Notes: generated from the letters alone by a model not told the origin. A DNA stretch of 26,436 nucleotides from Avisuccinivibrio_A sp964651505 (GCA_964651505.1 CAZYXT010000022.1:1-26436), one strand, 5' to 3'; positions 5,457 to 13,981 are shown, counted from the stretch's first letter. Translations and numbers: made by a program.

Positions 5457-8270
5457 ATGGCAAGCACTGAAAAAACCCGAGCCGCTCAATTTGCAGCACG
5501 CTGGCAAGGGCGCGGTGATGAAAAACAGGAGACTCAAGCCTTTTGGTTTGATTTGCTCAGATCAGTTTACGGCATCGAAAACATCGTCGACGCGATCGAA
5601 TTTGAAAAAAAAGTACAGCTGTCCCATACAAGCTATATCGACGCCTACATACCTGATACCAAAGTCTTAATTGAGCAAAAAAGTTTAAATGTCGATTTAA
5701 ACAAAGCTGCCAAGCAGTCTGACGGCACTTTGTGCACTCCTTACGAGCAGGCACGGCGCTATGCCAAAGAGCTGCCCTTAAGCCTGATGCCCCGCTTCAT
5801 AGTGGTGTGCAATTTCAAAGAATTTCTCGTTTATGACGAAGAATATCCTCATGCAGAGCCCTTCCATATCCTGCTTGAAGATTTGCCTGAGGAATACTCA
5901 AGGCTCAGCTTCCTCACAGGCTTAAATGAGGTTCATCTTAAAAAGCAGATATCCGTATCTGTGCAAGCAGGAGAGCTCGTCGGCAAAATCTATGACGCCA
6001 TCCATAAAGAGTATTTAAATCCTCAAGATCAATTTTCCTTAAAATCGCTCAATATCCTGTGCGTGCGCCTGGTGTTTTGCCTTTATGCAGAAGACTCGGA
6101 CCTGTTTAGGCCCAATCAATTTTGCGATTATCTGTCATCAAGAGAGCCACGGGATTTAAGAAAAGCAATCATCGAGCTCTTTGAGGTTTTAAACACCCCC
6201 TATGATAAAAGAGATCCTTATCTGATTGATGAATTGGCCGCATTTCCTTATGTGGATGGCGGATTGTTTGCCAAAACAAAAATTGAGATACCAAATTTTA
6301 CCCAAGACATTAAGGATGTGCTGGCACACAAAGCAAGCGAAGATTTTAACTGGAGCAAGATCAGCCCAACCATATTCGGCGCCATCTTTGAGAGTACCTT
6401 AAATCCTGAAACCAGGCGGCAGGGGGGCATGCATTTCACGTCTATCGAGAACATTCATAAACTGATAGATCCTTTATTCCTTGATGAATTAAATCGGGAA
6501 TTTGAAGACATCGAAAAAAAGATCTTTGCATCCGACAAGAAGCGCGCCAATTTAAAGACCGGGGCAAAAACCGGCCTCTATCAAAGCCACATAAAATTGC
6601 TTCGCGCCTTTCAAAACAAGCTTGCCGGACTTAAATTTTTGGATCCTGCTTGCGGCTCAGGCAATTTCCTGACCGAGACCTTTTTGTCGTTGAGGCGTTT
6701 GGAGAATAAGGTATTGGCTCTCTTAAGCGGCTCAGGAGATCTTTTTATCGAAGATTCGGTAAAGGTGACCATCTCTCAATTTTACGGCATTGAGATTAAT
6801 GACTTTGCCGTCGCGGTTGCCAAGACCGCCCTGTGGATCGCAGAGGCGCAAATGCTCGAGGAGTCAAATGCCATTTTGACCCAAAAGATAGATTATTTGC
6901 CGCTTAGAACCCAAGCCAAGATAGTCGAGGGCAATGCCCTGAAGCTTGATTGGGAGGAGATCTGCCCCAAAGATGAACTCCATTACATCATGAGCAATCC
7001 TCCCTTTGTGGGATACAAGTTGCAGACCGACGCCCAAAAAGAAGAGCTGTCAGCCCTATTTAAAGCCAAAAATCTTGATTATGTGGCAGGCTGGTATGAC
7101 AAAGCAGCAGAATTTATCCAAAATTCAGCCTGCAAATGTGCTTTTGTATCAACAAATTCCCTGTGCCAAGGAGAGCAGGTTTTAAGCGTATGGCAAGAGC
7201 TCTTCTCCAAATACAGCCTGCAAATTGATTTTGCATGGCGCACTTTTAAATGGACTAGCGACTCGCTGCACGGAGCTTCGGTTTATGTAATTATCGCAGG
7301 GTTCAGCTTCGGTCAAAGCAAGTCGCGCAGCAAGACCATTTTTACCTCCGCAGGGGACAGGCTTGAGGTAAAAATGATCAACCCCTATCTTTTGGAAGCA
7401 CCCGCCATCTTTATAAAAAAGAGGCTCAAGCCTATCTGCGATGTGCCTGAGATGATTTATGGCAGCGAGCCGAGGGAGGGCGGTTTTTTGATCTTAGATG
7501 AAGAGCAAAGAGAGCAGCTGATTGAAGAGACTCCGCAGGCTGAATCTTATATCAAAAGGTTCGTCAGCGCCGATGACTTTATCAACAATAACATCAGATA
7601 TTGCTTGTGGTTTAAAGGCAAAGATCCATCCGTCATCAGAAAATCCAAAATCTTAACCGAGCGCATAAATAACTGCCGCAAGTTCAGACTCGACAGCAAA
7701 CAAAAGCAGGCTTGCGCCATGGCTGAATACCCATACCTCTTTGCCTCTGAAAGACAGCCTCAAAATGATTATCTGCTCATTCCCGTTGTATCCTCTGAAC
7801 GGCGCAACTACATACCCATAGGCTATGTCGGGGCCGATACGGTATGTTCAAATGCCTGCTTTACCATTTCCAACATAGATCTTTATCATTTGGGGATCTT
7901 GCTCTCTTCGGTCCATATGGCTTGGGTAAGAACTGTATGCGGCAGATTAAAAGCAGACTACCGCTACTCCAACTCCATCGTCTATAACAATTTTGTGTGG
8001 CCGCAAATCACGCCCGATGATAAAGAGCAGATAGCAAAAACTGCCCTGGCCATTCTTGAGGCAAGAAAGCTTTACCCCGGGAGCACGCTTGCAGATCTGT
8101 ATGACCCTTTGACCATGCCTTTAGAGCTCAAAAAGGCCCACCTCTCCAACGACAAGGCCGTGTCAAATCTGTACGGATTTAAGAGCAATGCCTCCGACGA
8201 AGAAATGGCGCAGCGTCTCTTTTTGCTCTATGCCCAAAAAGTACAAGAAGAGGGGCAGGCTGCGGGTTGA
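5457..8270 (+). CDS. Type IIL (MmeI-like) restriction-modification enzyme: fused endonuclease, methyltransferase and specificity domains
   Basis: 937-residue single polypeptide combining cleavage and adenine-N6 methylation. The N-terminal nuclease domain has a PD-(D/E)XK core with D62, E73 and K75 (IDAY...VLIEQK), consistent with an active nuclease. A helical linker (~170-330) follows. The methyltransferase domain has SAM-binding motif I LDPACGSGNF (395-404) and catalytic motif IV NPPF (514-517), the gamma-class N6-adenine order. The rest (~620-850) should be the target-recognition domain and the last ~80 residues the C-terminal domain. Size and order match the MmeI family (Pfam MmeI_N, _hel, _Mtase, _TRD, _C, by recognition). 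Such enzymes hemimethylate their own asymmetric site and cut about 20 bp away, so no separate methylase or S gene is needed, and none is present. The gene looks richer in A/T codons than its neighbours. Its recognition sequence cannot be read from the sequence. The Shine-Dalgarno is weak. Confidence 0.9.
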   Translation: MASTEKTRAAQFAARWQGRGDEKQETQAFWFDLLRSVYGIENIVDAIEFEKKVQLSHTSYIDAYIPDTKVLIEQKSLNVDLNKAAKQSDGTLCTPYEQARRYAKELPLSLMPRFIVVCNFKEFLVYDEEYPHAEPFHILLEDLPEEYSRLSFLTGLNEVHLKKQISVSVQAGELVGKIYDAIHKEYLNPQDQFSLKSLNILCVRLVFCLYAEDSDLFRPNQFCDYLSSREPRDLRKAIIELFEVLNTPYDKRDPYLIDELAAFPYVDGGLFAKTKIEIPNFTQDIKDVLAHKASEDFNWSKISPTIFGAIFESTLNPETRRQGGMHFTSIENIHKLIDPLFLDELNREFEDIEKKIFASDKKRANLKTGAKTGLYQSHIKLLRAFQNKLAGLKFLDPACGSGNFLTETFLSLRRLENKVLALLSGSGDLFIEDSVKVTISQFYGIEINDFAVAVAKTALWIAEAQMLEESNAILTQKIDYLPLRTQAKIVEGNALKLDWEEICPKDELHYIMSNPPFVGYKLQTDAQKEELSALFKAKNLDYVAGWYDKAAEFIQNSACKCAFVSTNSLCQGEQVLSVWQELFSKYSLQIDFAWRTFKWTSDSLHGASVYVIIAGFSFGQSKSRSKTIFTSAGDRLEVKMINPYLLEAPAIFIKKRLKPICDVPEMIYGSEPREGGFLILDEEQREQLIEETPQAESYIKRFVSADDFINNNIRYCLWFKGKDPSVIRKSKILTERINNCRKFRLDSKQKQACAMAEYPYLFASERQPQNDYLLIPVVSSERRNYIPIGYVGADTVCSNACFTISNIDLYHLGILLSSVHMAWVRTVCGRLKADYRYSNSIVYNNFVWPQITPDDKEQIAKTALAILEARKLYPGSTLADLYDPLTMPLELKKAHLSNDKAVSNLYGFKSNASDEEMAQRLFLLYAQKVQEEGQAAG

Positions 8271-8281
8271 TGCCGGGCAGC

Positions 8282-8298
8282 TATAACTATTGGTTATA
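8282..8298 (+). promoter_or_regulatory. LysR-type palindrome upstream of yeiH
   Basis: TATAAC (8282-8287), 5-bp spacer, GTTATA (8293-8298): a perfect interrupted palindrome containing the T-N11-A core of LysR-family operators. It lies 77 bp before the yeiH start and just after the stop of the restriction enzyme gene. It is a plausible binding site for the LysR regulator encoded at 4433-5338. Confidence 0.55.
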
Positions 8299-8374
8299 AG
8301 GCATGAAAAAATGTCAATAGTCACCGCCCCCGTGATCTTTTAAGCTACAGGTGCTTAAATAATCGAGGTGCGAT

Positions 8375-9451
8375 ATGTTTGACAAGGAACACAGAGCCAA
8401 TACCATTCACGGCCTGCTCTTAATCGCCTTATTCTCGCTGGCCGCTTTTTACATCAGCTCCTTTGAAGTTGTAAAGTCGCTCTCCTTAAGTCCCCTGATC
8501 GTGGGGATCTTATTGGGCATGGTCTATGCCAACACGCTCTCAACCAAACTGCCAAAAGAGTGGCGGCCCGGCATCAAGTTTTGCACCAAGCAGATCTTGC
8601 GCTGCGGCATTGTGCTCTACGGCTTTCGCCTGACTTTAAGCGATGTGGAAGCGGTGGGACTGCCTGCCGTCTTCATCGACTTTATCATCGTCACGGGCAC
8701 CCTGGGTCTGGGGTTGGTCTTCGGCAGGCTCATCAAACTTGACCGCGACACTGCCATCATGACCTCCACGGGCTCTGCCATTTGCGGCGCGGCGGCGGTG
8801 CTGGGCGCCGAGCCCATCGTGCGCTGCGAGGGACACAAGACCGCCATTGCCGTTTCCACCGTGGTGGTGTTCGGCACCATCTCCATGTTCCTCTACCCCA
8901 TCATGTACCGCATGGGCCTGATGGATCTGTTAGGCGATCGCGGCGCGGCCATCTACACGGGCGCCACGCTGCATGAAGTTGCCCACGTGGCAGGCGCCGG
9001 CAATGCCATGGATCCTGCCGACGGCTTGGGCATCGCGGGCACGGCCACCATCACCAAGATGATCCGCGTGATGATGCTGGCCCCCGTTTTGGTGGTCATG
9101 AGCCTTATTTTGGCCAAGTATCGCCAAAGCGCGGCAATTGACGGCAAGAGAGTCAAAAACAAGGTCACCATTCCCTGGTTTGCCTTCTGCTTCATCGGCA
9201 TCATCTGCGTCAACACCCTGCTGCAAGGCATCTTCGATGCACAAAGCGTCAAAGATATTCCTTTAAACGGCCTCATCGAGAACATCGATACCTTTATGCT
9301 GACCATGGCCATGACCGCTCTGGGCGTCGATACGAGTTTTGACAAGTTTAAAGCGGCAGGTGCCAAGCCTTTTTACCTGGCTTTTTTAATCTACATTTGG
9401 CTGGTGGCAGGAGGTTATGTGCTGACCCTGGCCATTACCGGGATCTTGTAA
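8375..9451 (+). CDS. yeiH: YeiH family (UPF0324) membrane protein, putative sulfate/sulfite-type exporter
   Basis: 358-residue integral membrane protein with about ten hydrophobic helices, typical for the UPF0324/YeiH family. Recognisable family segments include LSPLIVGILLGMVYAN near the N-terminus, the GxRLTLSDV helix, STGSAICGAAAVLGAEP (about residues 130-146) and TLHEVAHVAGAG. The family is usually annotated as putative sulfate exporters on the basis of association with sulfonate/taurine degradation; direct transport evidence is thin. The start has a good Shine-Dalgarno (GAGGTG, 4-base spacer). It sits downstream of the type IIL enzyme with a 104-bp gap holding a LysR-type palindrome, so it probably has its own promoter. 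Convergent with argH. Confidence 0.9.
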   Translation: MFDKEHRANTIHGLLLIALFSLAAFYISSFEVVKSLSLSPLIVGILLGMVYANTLSTKLPKEWRPGIKFCTKQILRCGIVLYGFRLTLSDVEAVGLPAVFIDFIIVTGTLGLGLVFGRLIKLDRDTAIMTSTGSAICGAAAVLGAEPIVRCEGHKTAIAVSTVVVFGTISMFLYPIMYRMGLMDLLGDRGAAIYTGATLHEVAHVAGAGNAMDPADGLGIAGTATITKMIRVMMLAPVLVVMSLILAKYRQSAAIDGKRVKNKVTIPWFAFCFIGIICVNTLLQGIFDAQSVKDIPLNGLIENIDTFMLTMAMTALGVDTSFDKFKAAGAKPFYLAFLIYIWLVAGGYVLTLAITGIL

Positions 9452-9481
9452 GTTATTGGCAGCAAAGATTGATTGCACTTC

Positions 9482-9510
9482 AAAGCAGGCTTTATCGCAA
9501 GCCTGCTTTT
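9482..9510. terminator. Intrinsic terminator between yeiH and argH
   Basis: Perfect 11-bp stem AAAGCAGGCTT (9482-9492) with AAGCCTGCTTT (9499-9509), 6-nt loop, followed on the plus strand by T-G-T-C-T-T. It lies between convergent genes, 30 bp after yeiH and 32 bp after the argH stop. The T-tract is better on the plus strand, but the flanking A residues allow bidirectional use. Confidence 0.75.
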
Positions 9511-9541
9511 GTCTTGGAAAATCAATGAGAGGATAAAAAGA

Positions 9542-10930
9542 TCACTGCTGCATGCGAGATGCCAAGATCTGCTCCATAAACTCAATTTCCTTGGCGCTTT
9601 GGGCAGGGGCACTGCCGCCTTTGACGTTGCGCTTTTCCAAAATGCTCTGCAAGGTTAAGCACTCGTACACATCCCCGCCGATGATGGGGGAAAATTGCTC
9701 AAACTCGTCGACTGTCAGATCCTCTAAAGGCTTGTTCTTTGAGATGGCATAGAGCACAGTCTGCCCCGCGATCTCATGGGCCTGCCTGAAAGGAATGCCC
9801 TTTTTGACAAGATAATCGGCAAGCTCGGTGGCATTGGAGTACCCGCCCTTGGCGGCCGCCTCAACCTTGGTTTCTTTAAGCTTGAAGTCCTCAAAGCACA
9901 AGGCCGCCATGTCCAGGCACTCATGCCAGGTATCGACGGCATCAAACAGGCGCTCCTTGTCCTCTTGCAGATCTTTGTCATAGGCCATGGGCAAAGCCTT
10001 CATGGTGGTCAGCATGCCGGTTAAGGCTCCGATCACGCGCCCGCACTTGCCGCGGATAAGCTCGAGGGCATCGGGGTTTTTCTTTTGGGGCATCAAAGAG
10101 GAGCCTGAGGTTACCTTGTCGGAAAGCTCGATGAATCCTGCCTCGCCGCTGTTGTAGATGATGAGATCTTCGCTCAATCTGGACAGATGCACCATGCTGA
10201 TGGAAGCGCATGACAAAATCTCCATGACATGATCGCGATCGGAGACGGCATCAAGGCTGTTGGCGGTGGGGGCCTCAAAACCCAGGCTTTGGGCCAAAGA
10301 GTGACGGTCGACAGGATAGGCGGTGCCGGACAGGGCAGCCGAGCCCAAAGGACAGGTTGCCATCAAAGAGAGGGCATTTTTAAGCCTTTGATAATCGCGC
10401 TCAAACATCTGCACATAGGACAAAAGATAGTGAGCAAAGGTGACGGGCTGGGCCCTTTGCAGGTGGGTGTACCCGGGGAAGATCTGGCCTTGATAACGCT
10501 TGGAGGTCTGCACGAGAGCCTTTTGCAAGCAGGTCAGGGCCTTTAAGATCTCGATGCCGGCATTGCGGCACCACAGCTTCAAATCAAGAGCCACCTGATC
10601 GTTGCGGCTGCGCCCGGTGTGCAGCTTTTTGCCCAAGTCCCCGACCTTTTCGATGAGCCTGCGCTCCACGTACGAGTGGATATCTTCATCGCCAGCCGAG
10701 GCCACGGCCTCAAGATCGGCACTAACCTCGGATAAAAGCTCGGTTAAAGCCTGCTGAAGTTTCTCGTTTTCATCTTCGGTCAAAACGCCTGCCTTGGCAA
10801 TGGCATCGGCCCAGGCTTTGGAGCCTTCGATGTCTTCTTGTGCCATGCGATAGTCAAAGCGCAGCGAATCGTTGAAATGCTTGAAGCGCTCGTCAGGACC
10901 GCTTCTGAATCTGCCGCCCCATAATGCCAT
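9542..10930 (-). CDS. argH: Argininosuccinate lyase
   Basis: Last step of arginine biosynthesis: splits argininosuccinate into arginine and fumarate. 462 residues, the usual length. It shows the N-terminal MALWGGRF segment, HTGRSRNDQVA, THLQRAQPVTFAHYLL with the catalytic histidine, and the fumarase/aspartase-superfamily signature GSSLMPQKKNPD carrying the catalytic serine loop. It is the third gene of the minus-strand argF-argG-argH operon, 72 bp behind argG with a hairpin in the gap. In a succinate-forming anaerobe the fumarate released could feed fumarate reductase (inference). Confidence 0.97.
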   Translation of the reverse strand: MALWGGRFRSGPDERFKHFNDSLRFDYRMAQEDIEGSKAWADAIAKAGVLTEDENEKLQQALTELLSEVSADLEAVASAGDEDIHSYVERRLIEKVGDLGKKLHTGRSRNDQVALDLKLWCRNAGIEILKALTCLQKALVQTSKRYQGQIFPGYTHLQRAQPVTFAHYLLSYVQMFERDYQRLKNALSLMATCPLGSAALSGTAYPVDRHSLAQSLGFEAPTANSLDAVSDRDHVMEILSCASISMVHLSRLSEDLIIYNSGEAGFIELSDKVTSGSSLMPQKKNPDALELIRGKCGRVIGALTGMLTTMKALPMAYDKDLQEDKERLFDAVDTWHECLDMAALCFEDFKLKETKVEAAAKGGYSNATELADYLVKKGIPFRQAHEIAGQTVLYAISKNKPLEDLTVDEFEQFSPIIGGDVYECLTLQSILEKRNVKGGSAPAQSAKEIEFMEQILASRMQQ

Positions 10931-10954
10931 ACATACCCCCCTTTATAAACACGA

Positions 10955-10980
10955 AAAGCCCGGGAGCAAGCCCGAGCTTT
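10955..10980 (-). terminator. Stem-loop between argG and argH, possible partial terminator
   Basis: Read on the minus strand, AAAGCTCGGG and CCCGGGCTTT form a 10-bp stem with one T-G wobble and a 6-nt loop, ending in TTTT then CGTGTTT. It sits inside the 72-bp gap between argG and argH. It could lower argH expression relative to argF-argG or protect the upstream mRNA from 3' decay. It resembles an intrinsic terminator, but the T-run is broken. Confidence 0.55.
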
Positions 10981-11002
10981 AATAACAACTCAACCTAATT
11001 GA

Positions 11003-12232
11003 TTATTCGGCACGATTTTGTGCGTTCAAAGCCCTGATGCGGGCCGGCAGCGAGTACAGGCGGATAAAGCCCGTGGCATCGCCCTGATCGTAAACCTCAT
11101 CGGCGCCAAAGGTTACAAAGTCAAAGTTAAACAGGCTGTTGGGGCTGTCCTTGCTGACGACATCGATATTGCCCTTGTAGAGTCTTACCTTAACCTTGCC
11201 GTTGACGTCCTTGGCAGCTTCGTCGGCTGCAGCCTGCAAGATCTCGCGCAGCCTGGTGAACCAGCGCCCGTCATAGACCAATTGGGCAAACTCGACGGCC
11301 AGATGATCGCGGAAGATGCGGGTGTTCTTGTCAAAGACCAGCTGCTCGACGGCGCGCAGAGCCTTGTAAATGATGGTGCCGCCCGGGGTCTCGTAGCAGC
11401 CGCGGGACTTCATGCCCACCAGACGATTCTCGGTGATGTCGATGCGGCCGACGCCGTGCTTGGCACCGATGGCGTTTAATCTGTCCAAAACGGTGAAGGG
11501 CGATAAAGCCTCGCCGTTGATCTCGGTGACAACGCCTCCTTTGACGGTAAGCTCGAAGCACTCGGGCTCATCGGGAGCCTTTTGAGGATCGGCGGTCCAT
11601 ACCCAGACGTTCTCGGAGGCTTCGTTGCGGGTGTCTTCAAGCTCGCCGCCTTCGGTGGAGATGTGCAGGGCATTGGCATCGCGGCTGTAAATCTTCTTCA
11701 AGGAAGCCTTGCAAGGGATGTTGCGCTCCTGAAGATAAGCCAAAAGCTCCTCGCGCGATTGCAGATCCCAAACTCTCCAGGGCACAATCACGTCAAGGTG
11801 CGGGGCTAAGGCAGCCACGGCCGACTCGAAGCGAACCTGATCGTTGCCCTTGCCGGTGGCGCCGTGGGCTACGGCATCGGCACCCTCTTCCAAGGCAACC
11901 TCAACCATGGCCTTGGCGATGATGGGACGGGCGATGGCGGTGCCCAGCAAATACTCGCCTTCATAAATGGCGCCGGTCTTGAAGGTCTCAAAGACGTAAT
12001 CGCGCACAAACTCTTCGCGCAGATCTTTGATGACGCACTTGACGGCCCCCGACTGCAAAGCCTTTTGCTCGATGCCCTCGAGATCTTCGCGCTCCTGACC
12101 GACATCGGCTACGAAGCAAACCACCTCGCACCCGTAGTTTTCCTTCAGCCACGGCACGATGGTGGAGGTATCCAGACCGCCCGAATAGGCCAGCACAACC
12201 CTCTTATACTGCTTATTCTCATGCTTTAACAT
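11003..12232 (-). CDS. argG: Argininosuccinate synthase
   Basis: Joins citrulline and aspartate using ATP to form argininosuccinate. 409 residues, the length of the common type I enzyme (E. coli has the longer ~447-residue type). The N-type ATP pyrophosphatase P-loop is AYSGGLDTS near residue 15; GATGKGNDQVRFE and the C-terminal synthetase fold with GRIDITENRLVGMKSRG are present. It starts 6 bp after the argF stop, so the two are tightly coupled, and is followed by argH after a hairpin. Confidence 0.97.
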   Translation of the reverse strand: MLKHENKQYKRVVLAYSGGLDTSTIVPWLKENYGCEVVCFVADVGQEREDLEGIEQKALQSGAVKCVIKDLREEFVRDYVFETFKTGAIYEGEYLLGTAIARPIIAKAMVEVALEEGADAVAHGATGKGNDQVRFESAVAALAPHLDVIVPWRVWDLQSREELLAYLQERNIPCKASLKKIYSRDANALHISTEGGELEDTRNEASENVWVWTADPQKAPDEPECFELTVKGGVVTEINGEALSPFTVLDRLNAIGAKHGVGRIDITENRLVGMKSRGCYETPGGTIIYKALRAVEQLVFDKNTRIFRDHLAVEFAQLVYDGRWFTRLREILQAAADEAAKDVNGKVKVRLYKGNIDVVSKDSPNSLFNFDFVTFGADEVYDQGDATGFIRLYSLPARIRALNAQNRAE

Positions 12233-12238
12233 TTGCTC

Positions 12239-13153
12239 TTATCCTCTTGCTTTAATGAGCTTGGCTAACAACGCCATATGGATATGCAGACGATTCTCTG
12301 CCTCATCGTAAACAGCCGACAGCGGTCCGTCCATGACTTCGTCGGTGATCTCATAGCCGCGGTGGGCAGGCAGGCAGTGCAGGACCAGCTTGGCTCCGGA
12401 CTGAGCTGCCAAGGCCTCGTTAATCTGATAAGGCATAAAGATCTTTTTGACCTGATCCAAAGGAGTATTATCCCCCATTGACACCCAAGTGTCAGTATAA
12501 ATCGCATCAAAGCCCGCCATTTGGGAAGGATCGCTCTTCACCTCCAAAGTGCAGCCGTTCTTCTTGGCAATCTCCGATGCCTTGTTGAAGATCTGCACGT
12601 CAGGGCCGTAGCCCAAGGGGCAAAAACAGGTGACGTTAACCCCCAAAATGGAGCCTGCCACCAAAAGCGAGTTGGCCACATTGTTGCCATCGCCAAGATA
12701 GGCCAGGCAAGCCCCCTGCAAATACCCAAGATGCTCGCGCAAGGTCAGATAATCGGCCATGGCCTGAGCCGGGTGATACAGGTCGGAGAGGGCATTGATG
12801 ACCGGCACCGAGCCTGTGGCTGCCAGCTCTTCTAAGGTTTGCTGCAAAAAGACGCGGCCTATCAGGCAGTCGGTCCAGCGCGACAGATTGCGCGCATAAT
12901 CGGGGATCGACTCTCTTTTGCCCAGATCGCCGTTTTTCAGATCCAAATACACCCCGTGAGCGCCCAAACGGTACAAAGCGATCTCAAAGGTGGTGCGGGT
13001 GCGCAAAGAAGGCTTTTCCATCATGATGGCAGCCGCGCAGCCTTTTAAGGCGTCGGTGTAAGCTGAGGGATCTTTTTTCATGGCCGAGGCCAGGTCCAAA
13101 ATGGACAGGTACTCATCTTGCGAAAATTCAAAACCTGTCAGCAAATGTTGCAT
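12239..13153 (-). CDS. argF: Ornithine carbamoyltransferase
   Basis: Transfers the carbamoyl group from carbamoyl phosphate to ornithine, giving citrulline. 304 residues, at the short end of the family and shorter than E. coli ArgF (334). Carbamoyl-phosphate loop SLRTR at 49-53 (the family usually has STRTR), HPAQ at 127-130, ornithine loop DTWVSMG at 221-227, and catalytic HCLP at 259-262 followed by AHRG. The S-M-G and HCLPAHRG motifs argue for ornithine rather than N-acetyl- or N-succinyl-ornithine as substrate. The SLRTR form and short length resemble OTCases outside the enterobacterial group, so a separately acquired copy is possible. First gene of argF-argG-argH; GGAG precedes the start by about 9 bases. 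Confidence 0.93.
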   Translation of the reverse strand: MQHLLTGFEFSQDEYLSILDLASAMKKDPSAYTDALKGCAAAIMMEKPSLRTRTTFEIALYRLGAHGVYLDLKNGDLGKRESIPDYARNLSRWTDCLIGRVFLQQTLEELAATGSVPVINALSDLYHPAQAMADYLTLREHLGYLQGACLAYLGDGNNVANSLLVAGSILGVNVTCFCPLGYGPDVQIFNKASEIAKKNGCTLEVKSDPSQMAGFDAIYTDTWVSMGDNTPLDQVKKIFMPYQINEALAAQSGAKLVLHCLPAHRGYEITDEVMDGPLSAVYDEAENRLHIHMALLAKLIKARG

Positions 13154-13174
13154 AAGGCATCACTCCAGGGTGTC

Positions 13175-13285
13175 AAATGCCGCATTCATGCGCTAAATTT
13201 GCGGCAATGCGGGTACTAAAAAATAATCTGCCTATTATGCGGCATTTATAGGCCCAAGGCGGCAGTTTATGAAAAAATTTTAAGC
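13175..13285 (-). promoter_or_regulatory. Putative argF promoter with operator-like repeats
   Basis: On the minus strand, TTCATA (13273-13268), 17 bp and TATAAA (13250-13245) form a plausible promoter with a start near 13238. An ArgR-box-like TGAAA-N4-TTTAA (13270-13283, about seven of ten key bases) overlaps the -35. A perfect 11-bp inverted repeat, AAATGCCGCAT (13175-13185) with ATGCGGCATTT (13237-13247), spans the leader and start site. A further TTTGCGGCAA lies between its arms. The promoter and ArgR assignments are weak; the inverted repeat is seen directly. Confidence 0.35.
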
Positions 13286-13304
13286 CATTTTGACAAGTTT
13301 GCGC

Positions 13305-13874
13305 TCAGATTGCCCCTATATGATGCAAAGCCAGGGACAAGGCCGCGATGCAGCGAGCCTCCTTTAAGGGCGAATCGGGATTGAACACCAGATCTCTTGC
13401 TTCATCTGCGGTGGCTTTGACCAGGCAGACAGGCTCGGGCTCGTCTCCTTCTTTGCGGCACTCATACAAATCTTCGCACAAGAAAAAGTGCATGCAAAGC
13501 TCCAGCATCCCGGGGGCCACCGTCACGAAGCTGCGCAAGAGGGTGATCTTGGAGCTGCCATAGCCTATTTCTTCTTGCAGCTCGCGATTGACGGCAATAT
13601 CCGGAGTCTCCCCGGGGTCAAGCTTGCCTTTGACCAATCCCAAAGCATACTCCTCGATGCCGCCTGCGTACTCGACGGACAGGTAAAAATGGGTGCCGTC
13701 AAAGGGAATGGCCATCACCGCCCCGCGGCCGCCTGCGATTTTCTCGTATTGAACCTGCGTGCCGTTGGCAAACTTGAGATCCATCTTCTCGACCGTGAAG
13801 ATGCGCGAGGCCTGAAACCTCTCCCGGCGCAAAACTTGCGGCACCGGCTTTTGCAATGCGCTCAAATCCATCAT
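13305..13874 (-). CDS. nudE: ADP compounds hydrolase NudE (Nudix)
   Basis: Nudix hydrolase of the NudE type, cleaving ADP-ribose, NADH and diadenosine polyphosphates to AMP plus a second phosphate. 189 residues, as usual. The Nudix box is complete: G83-x5-E89-x7-R97-E98-L-x-E101-E102-x-G104. The N-terminal LQKP and later GDEPEPV segments match NudE of enterobacteria. ATGATG gives two possible starts one codon apart; no clear Shine-Dalgarno. A possible minus-strand promoter is TTTACA-N16-CATAAA immediately upstream. It diverges from hslR-hslO. In E. coli nudE also lies near hslR, hslO and pckA, so the neighbourhood is partly conserved. Confidence 0.93.
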   Translation of the reverse strand: MMDLSALQKPVPQVLRRERFQASRIFTVEKMDLKFANGTQVQYEKIAGGRGAVMAIPFDGTHFYLSVEYAGGIEEYALGLVKGKLDPGETPDIAVNRELQEEIGYGSSKITLLRSFVTVAPGMLELCMHFFLCEDLYECRKEGDEPEPVCLVKATADEARDLVFNPDSPLKEARCIAALSLALHHIGAI

Positions 13875-13981
13875 AGTTATCCGCGTTTATGCTCGATTGT
13901 CATGGTTTGTAAAAATTGCGCCTGAAGATCCTGCCGAGTGTTTTGAGGATTGGCGCTCTTGCCCAAAATTTTGCCTCAACC

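Noticed and set aside
8930..9366. Minus-strand open frames of 104 and 137 codons within yeiH
   Set aside because: They lie opposite a well-supported membrane protein gene and have shadow-type composition.
13171..13190. ArgR box at the ATTCA near the argF start
   Set aside because: Only one half-site matches; the partner half has one of five bases. The weak box at 13270-13283 is kept only as a low-confidence note.
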